Counted from the first letter of the stretch, positions 17,626 to 28,658 are shown. The stretch is DNA of 64,000 nt from Rarobacter faecitabidus (GCF_006716265.1 NZ_VFOS01000004.1:62001-126000), one strand, 5' to 3'. Notes: a model not told the origin generated them from the letters alone. Numbers and translations are program-made.

Positions 17626-20241
17626 TTGCACAACTCCAAACGATCAGGGACCGATCAACGGTCCAAGTTCAGGCGCGGAGGGCTCGTCCTCGCCGCGGCC
17701 CTGCTCACCCCTCTTTGGGCCGCCGCCCCCGCCCACGCTGCAGAACTCGGAGGCGAGGCGAACCTGCAACTACCCAATCTCGGTGACATCAAGGTCGCCG
17801 GCATCGGCGGCCACACGCTGCTCGGCATCGCGTTCGGCATCTGCCTGCTGGGCCTGGTCTTCGGCGTCGTCGCCTACTCGCAACTGCAGAAGCTGCCCGT
17901 TCACAAATCCATGCGGGAGATCTCCGAACTGATCTACTCGACCTGCAAGGAGTACCTAATCAAGCAGGGCAAGTTCCTGCTGGTGCTGTGGGCGTTCATC
18001 GCAGCCGTCATCCTGCTCTACTTCAAGGTGCTGGTCGGGTTCTCCTGGGGCAAGGTCGCGATCATCCTCGCGTTCTCGCTGATCGGCATGGGCGGATCCT
18101 TCGCGGTCGCCTGGTACGGCATCCGGCTCAACACGTTCGCCAATTCCCGCGCCGCCTTCGCGTCGCTGGACGGCAAGCCGCTGGCGCAGCACCGCATCCC
18201 CATGAAGTCCGGCATGTCGATCGGGATGGTCCTGATCAGCGTCGAACTGATCATCATGCTGTCGATCATGCTGTTCCTACCAGGTGACATCGCGGGCTCC
18301 TGCTTCATCGGATTCGCCATCGGTGAGTCGCTCGGCGCGGCCGCGCTGCGCATCGCGGGCGGCATCTTCACCAAGATCGCGGACATCGGCGCCGACCTGA
18401 TGAAGATCGTCTTCAAGATCAAGGAGGACGACCCCCGCAACCCCGGAGTCATCGCGGACTGCACCGGCGACAACGCGGGCGACTCGGTCGGCCCCAGCGC
18501 GGACGGCTTCGAGACCTACGGCGTGACTGGCGTCGCGCTCGTAACCTTCATCCTGCTCGGTGTCCACGACCCAGCGATTCAGGGCACGCTGCTCATCTGG
18601 CTGTTCTTCGTTCGCGCGATCATGCTCGTCGCCTCCGGCATCTCGTACTTCAGCAACGACGCTTTCACCAAGGCCAAGTACGCCAGCGCGATCCGCATGA
18701 ACTTCGAGGCGCCGCTGACGGTACTGGTGTGGCTCACCTCCGCGGTCTCGATCGCGCTCACCTTCCTGACGTCATACATCCTGCTCAACGGACTCGAAGC
18801 CGCGCCGGGACTGTGGTGGCGGCTATCGACGATCATCACCTGCGGCACGCTCGCAGGGGCGCTGATCCCGGAACTGGTGAAGGTGTTCACCTCGACCAAG
18901 GCGCGCCACACGCAGGAGGTCGTCAAGAGCTCGCGTGAGGGCGGGCCGTCGCTCAACATCCTCTCCGGCCTGGTCGCGGGCAACTTCTCCGCCTACTGGC
19001 TGGGCATGGCGATCGTCGGCCTCATGGCCGTGGCCCTGCTGTTCGCCAACCAGGGGCTGGACGAGATCATGCTCGCCCCCGCGGTCTTCGCGTTCGGGCT
19101 CGTCGCGTTCGGATTCCTCGGCATGGGTCCGGTCACGATCGCTGTCGACTCATATGGCCCGGTGACGGACAACGCCCAGAGCGTCTACGAGCTCTCACAG
19201 ATCGAGGAGATCGAGAACATCGACGAGGAGCTGCGCACCGAATTCGGCATCGAACCCAAGTGGCACGAGGCCAAGCGCATGCTGGAGGAGAACGACGGCG
19301 CGGGCAACACGTTCAAGGCGACCGCCAAGCCGGTGCTGATCGGAACGGCCGTCGTGGGTGCCACGACCATGATCTTCTCGATCATCATGACGCTCACGTC
19401 CGGGCTGACGGTCGGCCTGTCGAACCTGTCGCTGCTCCATCCGCCGTTCCTGCTCGGGCTCATCTCGGGTGGCGCCATCATCTACTGGTTCACCGGCGCC
19501 TCGACGCAGGCCGTGACCACCGGCGCTTACCGAGCCGTGGAGTTCATCAAGGACACCATCAAGCTCGACGAGAACACGCCCAAGCGGGCGTCCGTGTCTG
19601 ACTCGCGCAAGGTCGTGGCGATCTGCACGCAGTACGCGCAACAGGGCATGCTGACGATCTTCCTGGCGGTGTTCTTCACGACCCTGTCGTTCGCGTTCAT
19701 CGAGCCGTTCTTCTTCATCGGCTACCTCGTGTCGATCGCCGTGTTCGGGCTCTACCAGGCGATCTTCATGGCCAATGCGGGCGGCGCGTGGGACAACGCG
19801 AAGAAGATCGTCGAGGTGGACCTGCACGCCAAGGGCACCGCGCTGCACGATGCCTCCGTCGTGGGTGACACGGTCGGCGATCCGTTCAAGGACACCTCCT
19901 CGGTGGCCCTGAATCCGGTCATCAAGTTCACGACCCTGTTTGGCCTGCTTGCGGTCGAACTCGGGGTGTCCATGACCGACAAGGGCCAGAGCGGACTGGT
20001 GCACGTGCTGGCCGCGGTGTTCTTCGTGATCTCCGCCTGCTTCGTCTACCGGTCGTTCTATGGCATGCGGATCAACACCTCACTCGATCAGGGCGACGAC
20101 CTTCGGATACCGGAAGACCCATCCCGGCCTGATGGCAGTGAGTTCAAGGACGAGTCCTCCGTCCCCACTGCGGACGTGACCGGCCCAGAGGATGTCATGC
20201 GAGCCGACGAGGCACTCGTCGGCAAGGAAGCGGGTGAATGA
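17626..20241 (+). CDS. hppA: Membrane-bound proton-pumping pyrophosphatase
   Basis: Hydrolyses cytosolic PPi and pumps H+ across the membrane. Starts are possible at GTG 17617 or TTG 17626; I prefer TTG because AGAGGTG sits 6 bases before it. Product ~871 residues, many membrane helices. The substrate loop DDPRNPGVIADCTGDNAGD is followed by SVGPSADGFETYG, and the late acidic motif is VVGDTVGDPFKDTSS. The GNTFKA motif has Lys where K+-dependent enzymes have Ala, indicating the K+-independent class. An extra N-terminal signal-like segment (LVLAAALLTPLWAAAPAHA) precedes the first helix. Its stop overlaps the start of the next gene. Confidence 0.95.
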   Translation: MHNSKRSGTDQRSKFRRGGLVLAAALLTPLWAAAPAHAAELGGEANLQLPNLGDIKVAGIGGHTLLGIAFGICLLGLVFGVVAYSQLQKLPVHKSMREISELIYSTCKEYLIKQGKFLLVLWAFIAAVILLYFKVLVGFSWGKVAIILAFSLIGMGGSFAVAWYGIRLNTFANSRAAFASLDGKPLAQHRIPMKSGMSIGMVLISVELIIMLSIMLFLPGDIAGSCFIGFAIGESLGAAALRIAGGIFTKIADIGADLMKIVFKIKEDDPRNPGVIADCTGDNAGDSVGPSADGFETYGVTGVALVTFILLGVHDPAIQGTLLIWLFFVRAIMLVASGISYFSNDAFTKAKYASAIRMNFEAPLTVLVWLTSAVSIALTFLTSYILLNGLEAAPGLWWRLSTIITCGTLAGALIPELVKVFTSTKARHTQEVVKSSREGGPSLNILSGLVAGNFSAYWLGMAIVGLMAVALLFANQGLDEIMLAPAVFAFGLVAFGFLGMGPVTIAVDSYGPVTDNAQSVYELSQIEEIENIDEELRTEFGIEPKWHEAKRMLEENDGAGNTFKATAKPVLIGTAVVGATTMIFSIIMTLTSGLTVGLSNLSLLHPPFLLGLISGGAIIYWFTGASTQAVTTGAYRAVEFIKDTIKLDENTPKRASVSDSRKVVAICTQYAQQGMLTIFLAVFFTTLSFAFIEPFFFIGYLVSIAVFGLYQAIFMANAGGAWDNAKKIVEVDLHAKGTALHDASVVGDTVGDPFKDTSSVALNPVIKFTTLFGLLAVELGVSMTDKGQSGLVHVLAAVFFVISACFVYRSFYGMRINTSLDQGDDLRIPEDPSRPDGSEFKDESSVPTADVTGPEDVMRADEALVGKEAGE

Positions 20242-21325
20242 CGTGAGAGTCGCGATCAAGTACGACAACGTATTCGTCGATGCCGACGGCAACATCGCCG
20301 GGCACGAGACGGGAGACACGCTGGTGCGCCGCCTTCTGCGGCTGTTCCCGAACTCGATCGTCATCGGGGCGGGGCCACGCAAGGGCAATGGCTTCGACGT
20401 CCTGCCGCTGGAGTTCATCGGCGGCGAGGACGTGATCGTCATCAACATGGACGTGATCGATTCGGTCGAGGTCTGGCGCACATTGCACCAGAACTCGGAA
20501 TCGCCCAAGGTGATGAACTTCCTTTGGTGGCCCGTCGCGCGCTTCAAGTCGCACATCGAGAAGGCGGCGCTCGCCCTCTCGGTGGCGCTGTTCCCGACGT
20601 TCGCGAACTCCGAGCGGACGGCCGGGGAGGCGCGTGAGATCGTGTCCAAGTGGGACGCTCAGCCGCTCGCGGAACGGGCGATCATCGCGTGGGTCAACCT
20701 CGGATTCAGGCACGAGCACGTTCAGCCGCGCCGCGAGGCGACCGCCCCGGTCGTGCTTTACCCGGCGATCTACGTCACGGCGCCCAAGCGCCCCCAGATG
20801 TTCTTCGACATCGTGGAGCGGGTGCACGAGCACACGGACATCCAGGTGGAGGTGCGCCTCACCGAATCGCAGCTCGTCTCAGAGATCGCGATGCGCTATT
20901 CGCGGCGCGACTGGATCTGGATCGGGCCGCTGACCGCTGGGCGCGACTCGTACTGGGAGGCGCTCAGCCGCACCACGGCGTTCCTGGCCACCGCGGAGCA
21001 GGAATCGTACGGGCTCATGTACGTCGAGGCGCTCGCTGCTGGCGCTATCGGGATATTCCCGAATCTGCCGTGGGCGCACGCGCTCGTGCCGGACCGGTAT
21101 CCGTTCTTCTACGACACCCCACAGCAGGCGGAGGAACTCCTGCGCCGCGCGGTCACGCAGCCGGAAGAGTGCCTCGGCGAGATGGACGCGGCGGCCGGGA
21201 CCGGCTTCCAGCGCTGGTTGCGGTCGCGTCACGACGATGACATCTTCGAGCGGGTCATTCTGGCTCGCGTGAACCAGTGGTTCGACGCGACATTCGACCT
21301 GCCCAAGTCGCTGAGCGAAGTCTAG
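20234..21325 (+). CDS. Glycosyltransferase, GT-B (GT4-like) fold
   Basis: Overlaps the hppA stop. GTG at 20234 (VNDVRVAIKYDN) and GTG at 20243 (VRVAIKYDN) are both plausible. About 363 residues. The C-terminal half has the GT4-style block TAEQESYGLMYVEALAAGAI, with Glu at the nucleotide-sugar site and a following FPNLPWAHALVP. The N-terminal half has VINMDVIDSVEVWRTLHQN. Likely cytoplasmic; donor and acceptor are unknown. Translational coupling to hppA is clear but no functional link is obvious beyond PPi turnover. Confidence 0.7.
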   Translation: MNDVRVAIKYDNVFVDADGNIAGHETGDTLVRRLLRLFPNSIVIGAGPRKGNGFDVLPLEFIGGEDVIVINMDVIDSVEVWRTLHQNSESPKVMNFLWWPVARFKSHIEKAALALSVALFPTFANSERTAGEAREIVSKWDAQPLAERAIIAWVNLGFRHEHVQPRREATAPVVLYPAIYVTAPKRPQMFFDIVERVHEHTDIQVEVRLTESQLVSEIAMRYSRRDWIWIGPLTAGRDSYWEALSRTTAFLATAEQESYGLMYVEALAAGAIGIFPNLPWAHALVPDRYPFFYDTPQQAEELLRRAVTQPEECLGEMDAAAGTGFQRWLRSRHDDDIFERVILARVNQWFDATFDLPKSLSEV

Positions 21326-21355
21326 GCTGCCGAGACCACCGAGCGGCGAGCCCAA

Positions 21356-21393
21356 GGGCCGTTGCGCTCCCCATCGGGGGAGCGCAACGGCCC
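21356..21393 (+). terminator. Terminator after glycosyltransferase gene
   Basis: Perfect 17-bp stem (GGGCCGTTGCGCTCCCC with its complement), 4-base loop, about 30 bases past the stop codon, followed by TTCG. The 320-base convergent gap (21326-21645) holds this hairpin and the one at 21597; I see no gene in it. Confidence 0.8.
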
Positions 21394-21596
21394 TTCGACT
21401 ACCCCGCGAACTCAATGGCCTCTTGGCAGTCCCCGGCAGCATGAGGGCTATAGGGGTGATCGGCTCGCACCGGGGGTGCCGACCTGTTCGCGCCACGCCG
21501 ATACCGTTCACCGGTAGGTGTTCCCCGGAAGGTGTTCAGCGGCAGGCAGGGCATATCCCGGACGCTGCTGACGCGACCGCATGAGGGAACGTGAAA

Positions 21597-21628
21597 GGGC
21601 GGCCCCGACCGTGAGGCCGGGGCCGCCC
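21597..21628 (-). terminator. Terminator after GH130 gene
   Basis: Arms GGGCGGCCCCG / CGGGGCCGCCC around a 10-base loop, 18 bases past the stop of the leftward GH130 gene. Confidence 0.7.
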
Positions 21629-21645
21629 GAAGCGACCGCGCAGAG

Positions 21646-22740
21646 TCAGACGCGGTCCAGGCGGGCCACGCCGATCTTGGAGTCTGCCATACCGTAGAAC
21701 ACGTAGTACTCGTCCTCGATCTTCTCGATCGCGGTCGGGAACACCACGTTGGAGACGGTCCCTGAGGTCTCCTCTTCGGTGGCCGGCTCGAGCAGTGGCT
21801 CAGCCGTACGCGCGACGACCTTCGAGGGGTCGTCTGCGTCGAGGATAAGTGCCCCAGCGACGTAGCGGACGTTCTGCTGCGGCGTGAATCCGCCAGCCTC
21901 GATGTGCCCCGTGACGCCGTGGTGCAGCACGAGCCAGCCCTCGGGAACTCGCAACGGAGCGGGGCCGCCTCCGACCTTCAGCGCCTCCCAGTCGTAGACC
22001 GAACCGGCCACGAAACGGTGGTTCGACAGCCTCGTGAGCGCGGACAGATCCTTCTTCACCTCGTCGGCGTCGATGTACGAGATCCAGATGGCAGCGCGGT
22101 CGTCGGTGGTACCCGCGGGCAACGGCGCCGGCTCGCCGGGGCGGACGAAGGAGAAGTCCCACATCGGCCGGTGCAGCACGGCGTAGCTCGGCGCGCCGTC
22201 GGGTCCCGGGACCACCTCGGGGAAGTACACGACGTCCTTGTTCGGGAAGAGGTTGAGATCGGTGTCGAGGTCATCCGAGTACTCGAACAGCAGCGGTCCG
22301 AGGCGGTCCCAGGTGATCCCGTCCTTCGACACGGCCAGCGCGGGACGAGGCCCGAGCGGTCCGTAGGCGACGTAGGTCATCACGTGGGTGTCCAGGGAGG
22401 GAACCCAGGTGATACGCGGGTCCTCGACCCCACCGTGGTCACTGCCGTGCTCCCAGCCGCGGTCTGGCTCCAGGACGACGCCCTGGCGCTCGACTCCCAC
22501 CGGAGCACCGTTCTCCACGACGACGCGGGCACGCCCGACGCGAGACACGTTACCGTCCGCGACCAGTCGCGGGTAGAGGTACAGTTCGCCGTCCTGGCCC
22601 CAGGCGGTGCCGGGGTTCAGCACGCCCTCGACCTCAAGTTCATTGCCCGCTTCGGGGGCCATGATGACGCCGAGCCGGCTCAGAACGTAAGGGACCGCGT
22701 GGACGGCCGAACCGGCACGAGTGTCCGAAAGGGAAGTCAT
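21646..22740 (-). CDS. GH130-family beta-mannoside phosphorylase/mannosidase
   Basis: AGGAG lies 6 bases before ATG at 22740; 364 residues. The five-bladed-propeller signature is visible: ELYLYPRLVADGN, GGVEDPRITW (the catalytic Asp region), GWLVLHHGV and YVAGALILDADDP. Family knowledge: GH130 enzymes cleave beta-mannosidic bonds, mostly by phosphorolysis to mannose-1-phosphate. It has no signal peptide, so it acts in the cytoplasm on sugar imported by the ABC system upstream; manA in the same locus supports a mannoside substrate. Phosphorylase versus hydrolase subgroup is not settled from sequence alone. Confidence 0.88.
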   Translation of the reverse strand: MTSLSDTRAGSAVHAVPYVLSRLGVIMAPEAGNELEVEGVLNPGTAWGQDGELYLYPRLVADGNVSRVGRARVVVENGAPVGVERQGVVLEPDRGWEHGSDHGGVEDPRITWVPSLDTHVMTYVAYGPLGPRPALAVSKDGITWDRLGPLLFEYSDDLDTDLNLFPNKDVVYFPEVVPGPDGAPSYAVLHRPMWDFSFVRPGEPAPLPAGTTDDRAAIWISYIDADEVKKDLSALTRLSNHRFVAGSVYDWEALKVGGGPAPLRVPEGWLVLHHGVTGHIEAGGFTPQQNVRYVAGALILDADDPSKVVARTAEPLLEPATEEETSGTVSNVVFPTAIEKIEDEYYVFYGMADSKIGVARLDRV

Positions 22741-22793
22741 TGTTGCTCCTGCTAATCAGTAGATGTAGGAAAGTGAGAATTGTGAGATCTGGC

Positions 22794-23717
22794 TTAGCCC
22801 TTGACGGCTCCCACGACGCCGTTCACCAGGTACTTCTGGATGAACACGTAGCCGACGATCAACGGGGCTGCCACGATCAGCGTTGCGGCCGCGAGCAGCG
22901 TCCAGTTGTTCGAGTACGCGCCCTTGAAGGCGTTGAGTCCGGTCGCGATCGGCCACTTGGACGAATCGAAGAACAGCACCGTGGCGAGAATGACCTCGTT
23001 CCAGATCCACACCGCCTGGAGGATGAAGATCGTGGCCAACGCGGGCCGTGCCAGCGGGAAGATGAAGGTGAACAGGTACCGCCAATATCCGATCCCGTCG
23101 ATCGCGGCGGCCTCGTCCAACTCCGTCGGAATCGACTTGGCGAATCCGCTGAACAACAGCGGACCGATGCCGACTCCGACCCCAACCATCAGGATGTAGC
23201 CGATGCGGTTGTCGTACAGGCCGATGTTGCGCAGCAGGTGGAACTGGGTAACGAGCGCATTTGGCAGGAACAGCACGAAGACGAACAGCGCGTTCCACAG
23301 CTTCCCGCCCTTGATGTACCCGCGGGAGACCGGGAAACCCATGACGAGTGCGATGAACGTGCCGATCGCGGCGCCGGCAAGCGTGTACAGCACCGTGTTC
23401 GCGATGTAGTCGCCGAAGTCGCCGGTATTCCAGGCCGCGGAGAAGTTGGACCACTGCGGCGAGGTGACGATTCCCACGGGGTTGGTGATGAACTCCTGGC
23501 TGCTCTTGAGTGCCGTGTTGGCGAGGTACAGCAGCGGGAAGAGGAAGATCAGCAGCAGGAAACCGACGGCGACATAGGCGCCGATGGGACGGTGCTTGCG
23601 CCGCAGCTTCTTCGTAGCGAAGTCGCCATTCTTCTCGATGGGCGTCAGTCCCGAGCTGTTGGCCGTGGGGCGTTCAGTAACGGACGTGCTGGCGTGCCGG
23701 GGGGTTGAATCACTCAC
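22794..23717 (-). CDS. Carbohydrate ABC transporter permease, MalG type
   Basis: 307 residues, a ~45-residue polar N-terminus, six predicted membrane helices, and the EAA loop EAAAIDGIGYWRYLFTFIFP that contacts the ATPase. It ends in the short C-terminus GVVGAVKG typical of MalG-like permeases. Its ATG overlaps the stop of the MalF-type gene by four bases (ATGA). No ATPase gene is in the locus, so a shared MsiK/UgpC-type ATPase encoded elsewhere is expected. Confidence 0.92.
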   Translation of the reverse strand: MSDSTPRHASTSVTERPTANSSGLTPIEKNGDFATKKLRRKHRPIGAYVAVGFLLLIFLFPLLYLANTALKSSQEFITNPVGIVTSPQWSNFSAAWNTGDFGDYIANTVLYTLAGAAIGTFIALVMGFPVSRGYIKGGKLWNALFVFVLFLPNALVTQFHLLRNIGLYDNRIGYILMVGVGVGIGPLLFSGFAKSIPTELDEAAAIDGIGYWRYLFTFIFPLARPALATIFILQAVWIWNEVILATVLFFDSSKWPIATGLNAFKGAYSNNWTLLAAATLIVAAPLIVGYVFIQKYLVNGVVGAVKG

Positions 23718-24631
23718 AGCTTTGCCTCCCTACGGCGCAAGTACCACAGCGTCCCGAATGCGATGACGCCGACGATGACGAACTGGATCATCGAGATGGC
23801 CGCCGCGTAGCCCTGGGTGGCACCGGGCATTTGCTTGCCCTGTGCGCTTCCGAATGCCTGCTCGTAAACCTGGAGCGAGAGCAACTGCGTCGCCCTGTTG
23901 CTCTGGCCCGTCAGGACGTAGGTCAACTGGTAGGACTGCATCGCGTTGACGATGCCGAGCAGCACGTTCGCGGTGATGGAGGGCGCGAGCATCGGCAGGG
24001 TGACGAAGCGGAATTTCTGCCACGCGTTTGCGCCATCGATGGACGAGACCTCGTACAGGTCCGCGGGAATCGCCTGCAGGCCGGACAGGAAGATGATCAC
24101 TGTCACGCCGAGGTTCATCCACACCTGGCAGAAGATGACCAGGTACAGCGCGATGCTGCTGTCGCCGAAGAATGCCGAGTCGGTGCCGAATGCGTTGAGG
24201 ATCCCCTGAATCGGACCACCCGATGTATTGAACATCAGGCTCCAGATGAGTGCAGTCACCGTCACGCCGAGCACGGTCGGCATGAACACGACCGAGCGGT
24301 AGAAGTTGCGACCCTTGAGCGGGCGGTTCAGCAGAATCGCGACCGCTAGTCCGATGCCGATCTGGAAGATCGTCGCCAACGCGGCGAACACGAGCGTGTT
24401 CTGCAGCGCGTTCATGTTGTCGGGACGCCGGGCGGGGCTGAAGTACCGCAGGTAGTTGTCGATCCCGATCCACTCAACCGGCAGGTTGGGAATGCCCTTC
24501 AGGTTGGTGAATGACACAACCACGATGGCTATTGCCGGGACGAATGCGAAGAGGATGAGGGTGGTGGCACCGATGGAGAAGGACGTCCTGACGGGCGACC
24601 GGCGCGGGAACGGGAATGATGATGTGGCCAT
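23714..24631 (-). CDS. Carbohydrate ABC transporter permease, MalF type
   Basis: ATG at 24631 follows AAAGGAAAG at a good distance; a longer reading upstream would run into the hairpin at 24649-24697. 305 residues with six helices and the EAA motif EVSSIDGANAWQKFRFVTLP. Pairs with the MalG-type permease to form the membrane channel. Confidence 0.92.
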   Translation of the reverse strand: MATSSFPFPRRSPVRTSFSIGATTLILFAFVPAIAIVVVSFTNLKGIPNLPVEWIGIDNYLRYFSPARRPDNMNALQNTLVFAALATIFQIGIGLAVAILLNRPLKGRNFYRSVVFMPTVLGVTVTALIWSLMFNTSGGPIQGILNAFGTDSAFFGDSSIALYLVIFCQVWMNLGVTVIIFLSGLQAIPADLYEVSSIDGANAWQKFRFVTLPMLAPSITANVLLGIVNAMQSYQLTYVLTGQSNRATQLLSLQVYEQAFGSAQGKQMPGATQGYAAAISMIQFVIVGVIAFGTLWYLRRREAKL

Positions 24632-24648
24632 CGCTAACACTTTCCTTT

Positions 24649-24697
24649 GTGTTGAGGGCTTGCGCCCGGCATGCGCTCGGGCGCAAGCCCTCAACAC
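24649..24697 (-). promoter_or_regulatory. 19-bp perfect hairpin between binding-protein and permease genes
   Basis: GTGTTGAGGGCTTGCGCCC and its exact complement flank an 11-base loop. The hairpin ends directly before the permease ribosome site (AAAGGAAAG). It lacks a T-run, so it is more likely an mRNA-stabilising or partial-attenuation element giving excess binding protein over permease, as known for malE-malF. Confidence 0.75.
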
Positions 24698-24768
24698 TGG
24701 TTCCATCCGAGGCGGCGGCTACCGGGCGTATCGCCCACTGCGGTGGACCGCCACCCCTGGGATGCGGA

Positions 24769-26121
24769 TCAGAATGCTGCGGTCCAAGCGGAGTTCGCAG
24801 CGGCTGCGGCAGCAGCAGCGTCGTCGGAACCGAGCGGCTTCAGAGCCGGGTAGTTGAACGGGTACGCGGCGGCGTCACCGGCGTTCGCGTTCGCGATCCA
24901 GATCGACTCCCACACCGGCTCGAACTGCGAGGTGATGTCGGTGATCGAGTTGAGGAACTCGCTCTGCTCGATGTCGGGCTGCGCCGAGCTGAAGCCGGAG
25001 GTGGCAACGAACTTGGTGTAGACGTCCTTGCTCGAGAACAGGTCGAGGAAGGCCAGCGCCGCGTCCTTGTTCTTCGTGGCGGCGCTGACGCCGAGCTGCA
25101 GCTCGATCTTTCCGTTCAGGTACTTGTTGTCGGCTGCGTTGTCCGATGCGGGGAACGGGATATAGCCGTACTCGAAGGCTCCAGCCACGGCCGTGTCGAT
25201 GGTCGGCTGGTTCCACGTGCCGTCAGGCAGGATCGCGAAGTCGCCGTTGGCGAAGGCGGCCGGCATGTCGTCGTAGCCAGCACCCGAGAAGTTCTTCTGT
25301 GCGTGGTCGAAGACCCACTGGGTCTTCTGCAGCACCTCGAGCGGCACGCCCGAGTCGAGCGAGGCCGACTGGTCCCACAGGCTGTCAGTGAGGGCCTGCT
25401 TGTCGGCAGCTGTCGGGTAGAGCCCGCCCACGACGCCGTTCATGACCAGACCTGCCGGCCACGTGTCCTTGCCGCCGATGCCGAATGCGGTGACGCCTGC
25501 GCCCTCGAGGGTGGAGACGGCCGACTGGAGTTCAGTCCACGTCGTGGGTGCCTCAATGCCGTTGTCCGCGAAGATCTTCTTGTTGTAGTACAGGCCGGTC
25601 ACGTAGGAGTTTCCGGTGGGGACCGCGAACTGGCGGCCACCGATCGCCTGTGAGTCGAGGACGGACGGCGTGTAGTTCTTCATGAACGCCTCGTCCGTGA
25701 GGTCGAGCAAGCCGCCCGACTGGGCGAGCTGGACGTCCTCGGAAGTGGAGTCCACCGCGTAGTCGGGCATCTCGCGGAAGGTCTTGACGACGAAGATGTC
25801 AACCTTGCCAGCGGTGAGCTGCGCGGACTTCGTGGTGGGGTACGTGTCGTTGGGGACCGAGTTGAGGGTCGCCTTCGCGTTCGGGTACTTGGCGTTGAAC
25901 GCGTCAACGACCTCGCCGAACGCCTTGTCCGATGCATCTGCGCTGGACACGAGGATGTTCAGTTCGCCGGAGATGTCCGAGGCCGTGGGGCTGTCGGTGG
26001 TGGGGTTGGAGGAGGTGCTGTCGCTACCGCAGGCGGCGAGCCCAGCTACCAGTCCAAGGGTCGCAGTTGCTGCGACGACGCGTCCGAGCATTGCCGAACG
26101 ACGCAACTTCTTCGTTGCCAT
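24769..26121 (-). CDS. ABC transporter sugar-binding lipoprotein
   Basis: ATG at 26121 follows GGAGTC. 450 residues; signal peptide with lipobox LAAC, so lipid-anchored outside the membrane. Family-1 extracellular binding protein features: GELNILVSSADASDKAFGEV near the start, GNSYVTGLYYNKKIFADNGI in the middle, AFANGDFAILPDGTW in the hinge lobe. Likely ligand is a mannoside, by neighbourhood. First gene of the transport operon, behind a LacI-type operator. Confidence 0.93.
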   Translation of the reverse strand: MATKKLRRSAMLGRVVAATATLGLVAGLAACGSDSTSSNPTTDSPTASDISGELNILVSSADASDKAFGEVVDAFNAKYPNAKATLNSVPNDTYPTTKSAQLTAGKVDIFVVKTFREMPDYAVDSTSEDVQLAQSGGLLDLTDEAFMKNYTPSVLDSQAIGGRQFAVPTGNSYVTGLYYNKKIFADNGIEAPTTWTELQSAVSTLEGAGVTAFGIGGKDTWPAGLVMNGVVGGLYPTAADKQALTDSLWDQSASLDSGVPLEVLQKTQWVFDHAQKNFSGAGYDDMPAAFANGDFAILPDGTWNQPTIDTAVAGAFEYGYIPFPASDNAADNKYLNGKIELQLGVSAATKNKDAALAFLDLFSSKDVYTKFVATSGFSSAQPDIEQSEFLNSITDITSQFEPVWESIWIANANAGDAAAYPFNYPALKPLGSDDAAAAAAAANSAWTAAF

Positions 26122-26146
26122 GATGACTCCTGGTGTATCTTTTGGG

Positions 26147-26160
26147 CCGAAACGTTTCGG
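26147..26160. promoter_or_regulatory. LacI-family operator
   Basis: CCGAAACGTTTCGG is a perfect 14-bp palindrome with the central CG of LacI/GalR sites, 26 bp before the binding-protein ATG and 128 bp past the end of the LacI-type regulator gene. Confidence 0.85.
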
Positions 26161-26287
26161 TGAATAGGACTCTAGCACTGGATGAACGTCGAGTGCGCAT
26201 TCTCGGCACTCTTTGTTACCAATTCGTTACTAGCGCGATTTTGGCTTGTACGTTGACTTCAAACCGATTCAGAAGAAGGGACGAATC

Positions 26288-27316
26288 TCAGGCCACTGGG
26301 CCGGTGGAGGTTCCCACGACGAGTTCACCCGCCGGAAGGTCGACGTGACGCAGGGCGTTGGCCTCAGGATCGTCGATCAAATCGAGCAGTAGTTCGGCGG
26401 CGGCGGCACCGACTCGGCGGGGCGAGGCCTGGACGGTCGTGAGTGTTGGTCGCACGTACGTGCCCAGCGCGATGCCGTCGTAGCCGCAGATCGAGAGGTC
26501 GCCAGGCACGGACCAGCCCAGTTCCTGCGCCCGGATCATCAGGCCCACCGCCGAGAGGTCGTTCGCGCAGACCACGGCCGATGGGCGCTCGGCCATCGCC
26601 GCGATTTCATCGGCCGCGGCTCGCCCGCCGTCGTAAGTGAAGTCGCCGGGAATGAGCGCTCCGGTCGCGAGCCCGGCCTCCTCAAGCGCACCGCGCCAGG
26701 CATCGATCCGCTCCTGCGAGTGCACGAAACCGGGTGGCCCTGCGACGTGCGCGATGTTCCGGTGCCCCAGCTCCACGAGATGGCGCACGAGCGCGCGGAC
26801 CCCGGCGGCACTACCCTGCCGCACGCACGGCAGCGGAAACGAGTCGATGGGCGGCACGATACCCACTGCGGGCAAACCGATCTCCTGCACCAGATCGATG
26901 CGGGAGTCATCGATGCGAAGTTCATTGAGTAGCACGCCGTCGACGCGGCGGTTGGCGGCGAGTTCGCGATAGCGCCCCTCGGCCTCCTCCAGCGTGGACC
27001 CCACCTGCAACACCAAGGCGTAACCTCGCGGCGAGATGGCCTGCTCGATTCCCCCGATGAATGCCCCGAAGAAGGGGTCCGCCTCGAGGACCTCGAGGGA
27101 TCGATGCAGCACGAAGCCGATGGAGAACGCCCGTTGCGTGGAGAGGCTCCTGCCCCGCAGCGAGGGCACGTATCCGAGTTCGCGCGCCGCCTCCTGAACT
27201 CGTTCGCGAGTGGCCTGTGAAACCCCCGAACGGCCGTTGAGCGCGCTTGAGGCGGAGCTGATGGCCACCCCGGCGCGCGCGGCAACATCTACGATTGTGA
27301 CTCGTCGCCCATTCAA
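26288..27316 (-). CDS. LacI-family transcriptional regulator
   Basis: TTG start at 27316 follows GGAGGAAA by about 6 bases and gives 342 residues starting LNGRRVTIVDVAARAGVAIS. The HTH is followed by the hinge helix (SGVSQATRERVQEAARELGY), then a periplasmic-binding-like sugar domain (IGFVLHRSLEVLEADPFFGA, then SICGYDGIALGTYVRPTLTT). It presumably represses the transport operon through 26147-26160 until a mannoside-derived effector binds. Confidence 0.93.
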   Translation of the reverse strand: MNGRRVTIVDVAARAGVAISSASSALNGRSGVSQATRERVQEAARELGYVPSLRGRSLSTQRAFSIGFVLHRSLEVLEADPFFGAFIGGIEQAISPRGYALVLQVGSTLEEAEGRYRELAANRRVDGVLLNELRIDDSRIDLVQEIGLPAVGIVPPIDSFPLPCVRQGSAAGVRALVRHLVELGHRNIAHVAGPPGFVHSQERIDAWRGALEEAGLATGALIPGDFTYDGGRAAADEIAAMAERPSAVVCANDLSAVGLMIRAQELGWSVPGDLSICGYDGIALGTYVRPTLTTVQASPRRVGAAAAELLLDLIDDPEANALRHVDLPAGELVVGTSTGPVA

Positions 27317-27404
27317 GGCATTTCCTCCAGCCTGCTGCGACGCCGGGCTCGCCACGCGCCGATCGTTGCCGATCGAGCGATGGCGCCAGCCGACGCCGCT
27401 CGTA

Positions 27405-28625
<1,221 letters not shown>

Positions 28626-28658
28626 CGCTGGAGTCGTAGGCCGCCCGGTGGCGGAAAG

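Noticed and set aside
19195-20004. A 269-codon frame opposite hppA
   Set aside because: Mirror of a conserved transmembrane gene; His/Arg/Asp-rich nonsense composition.
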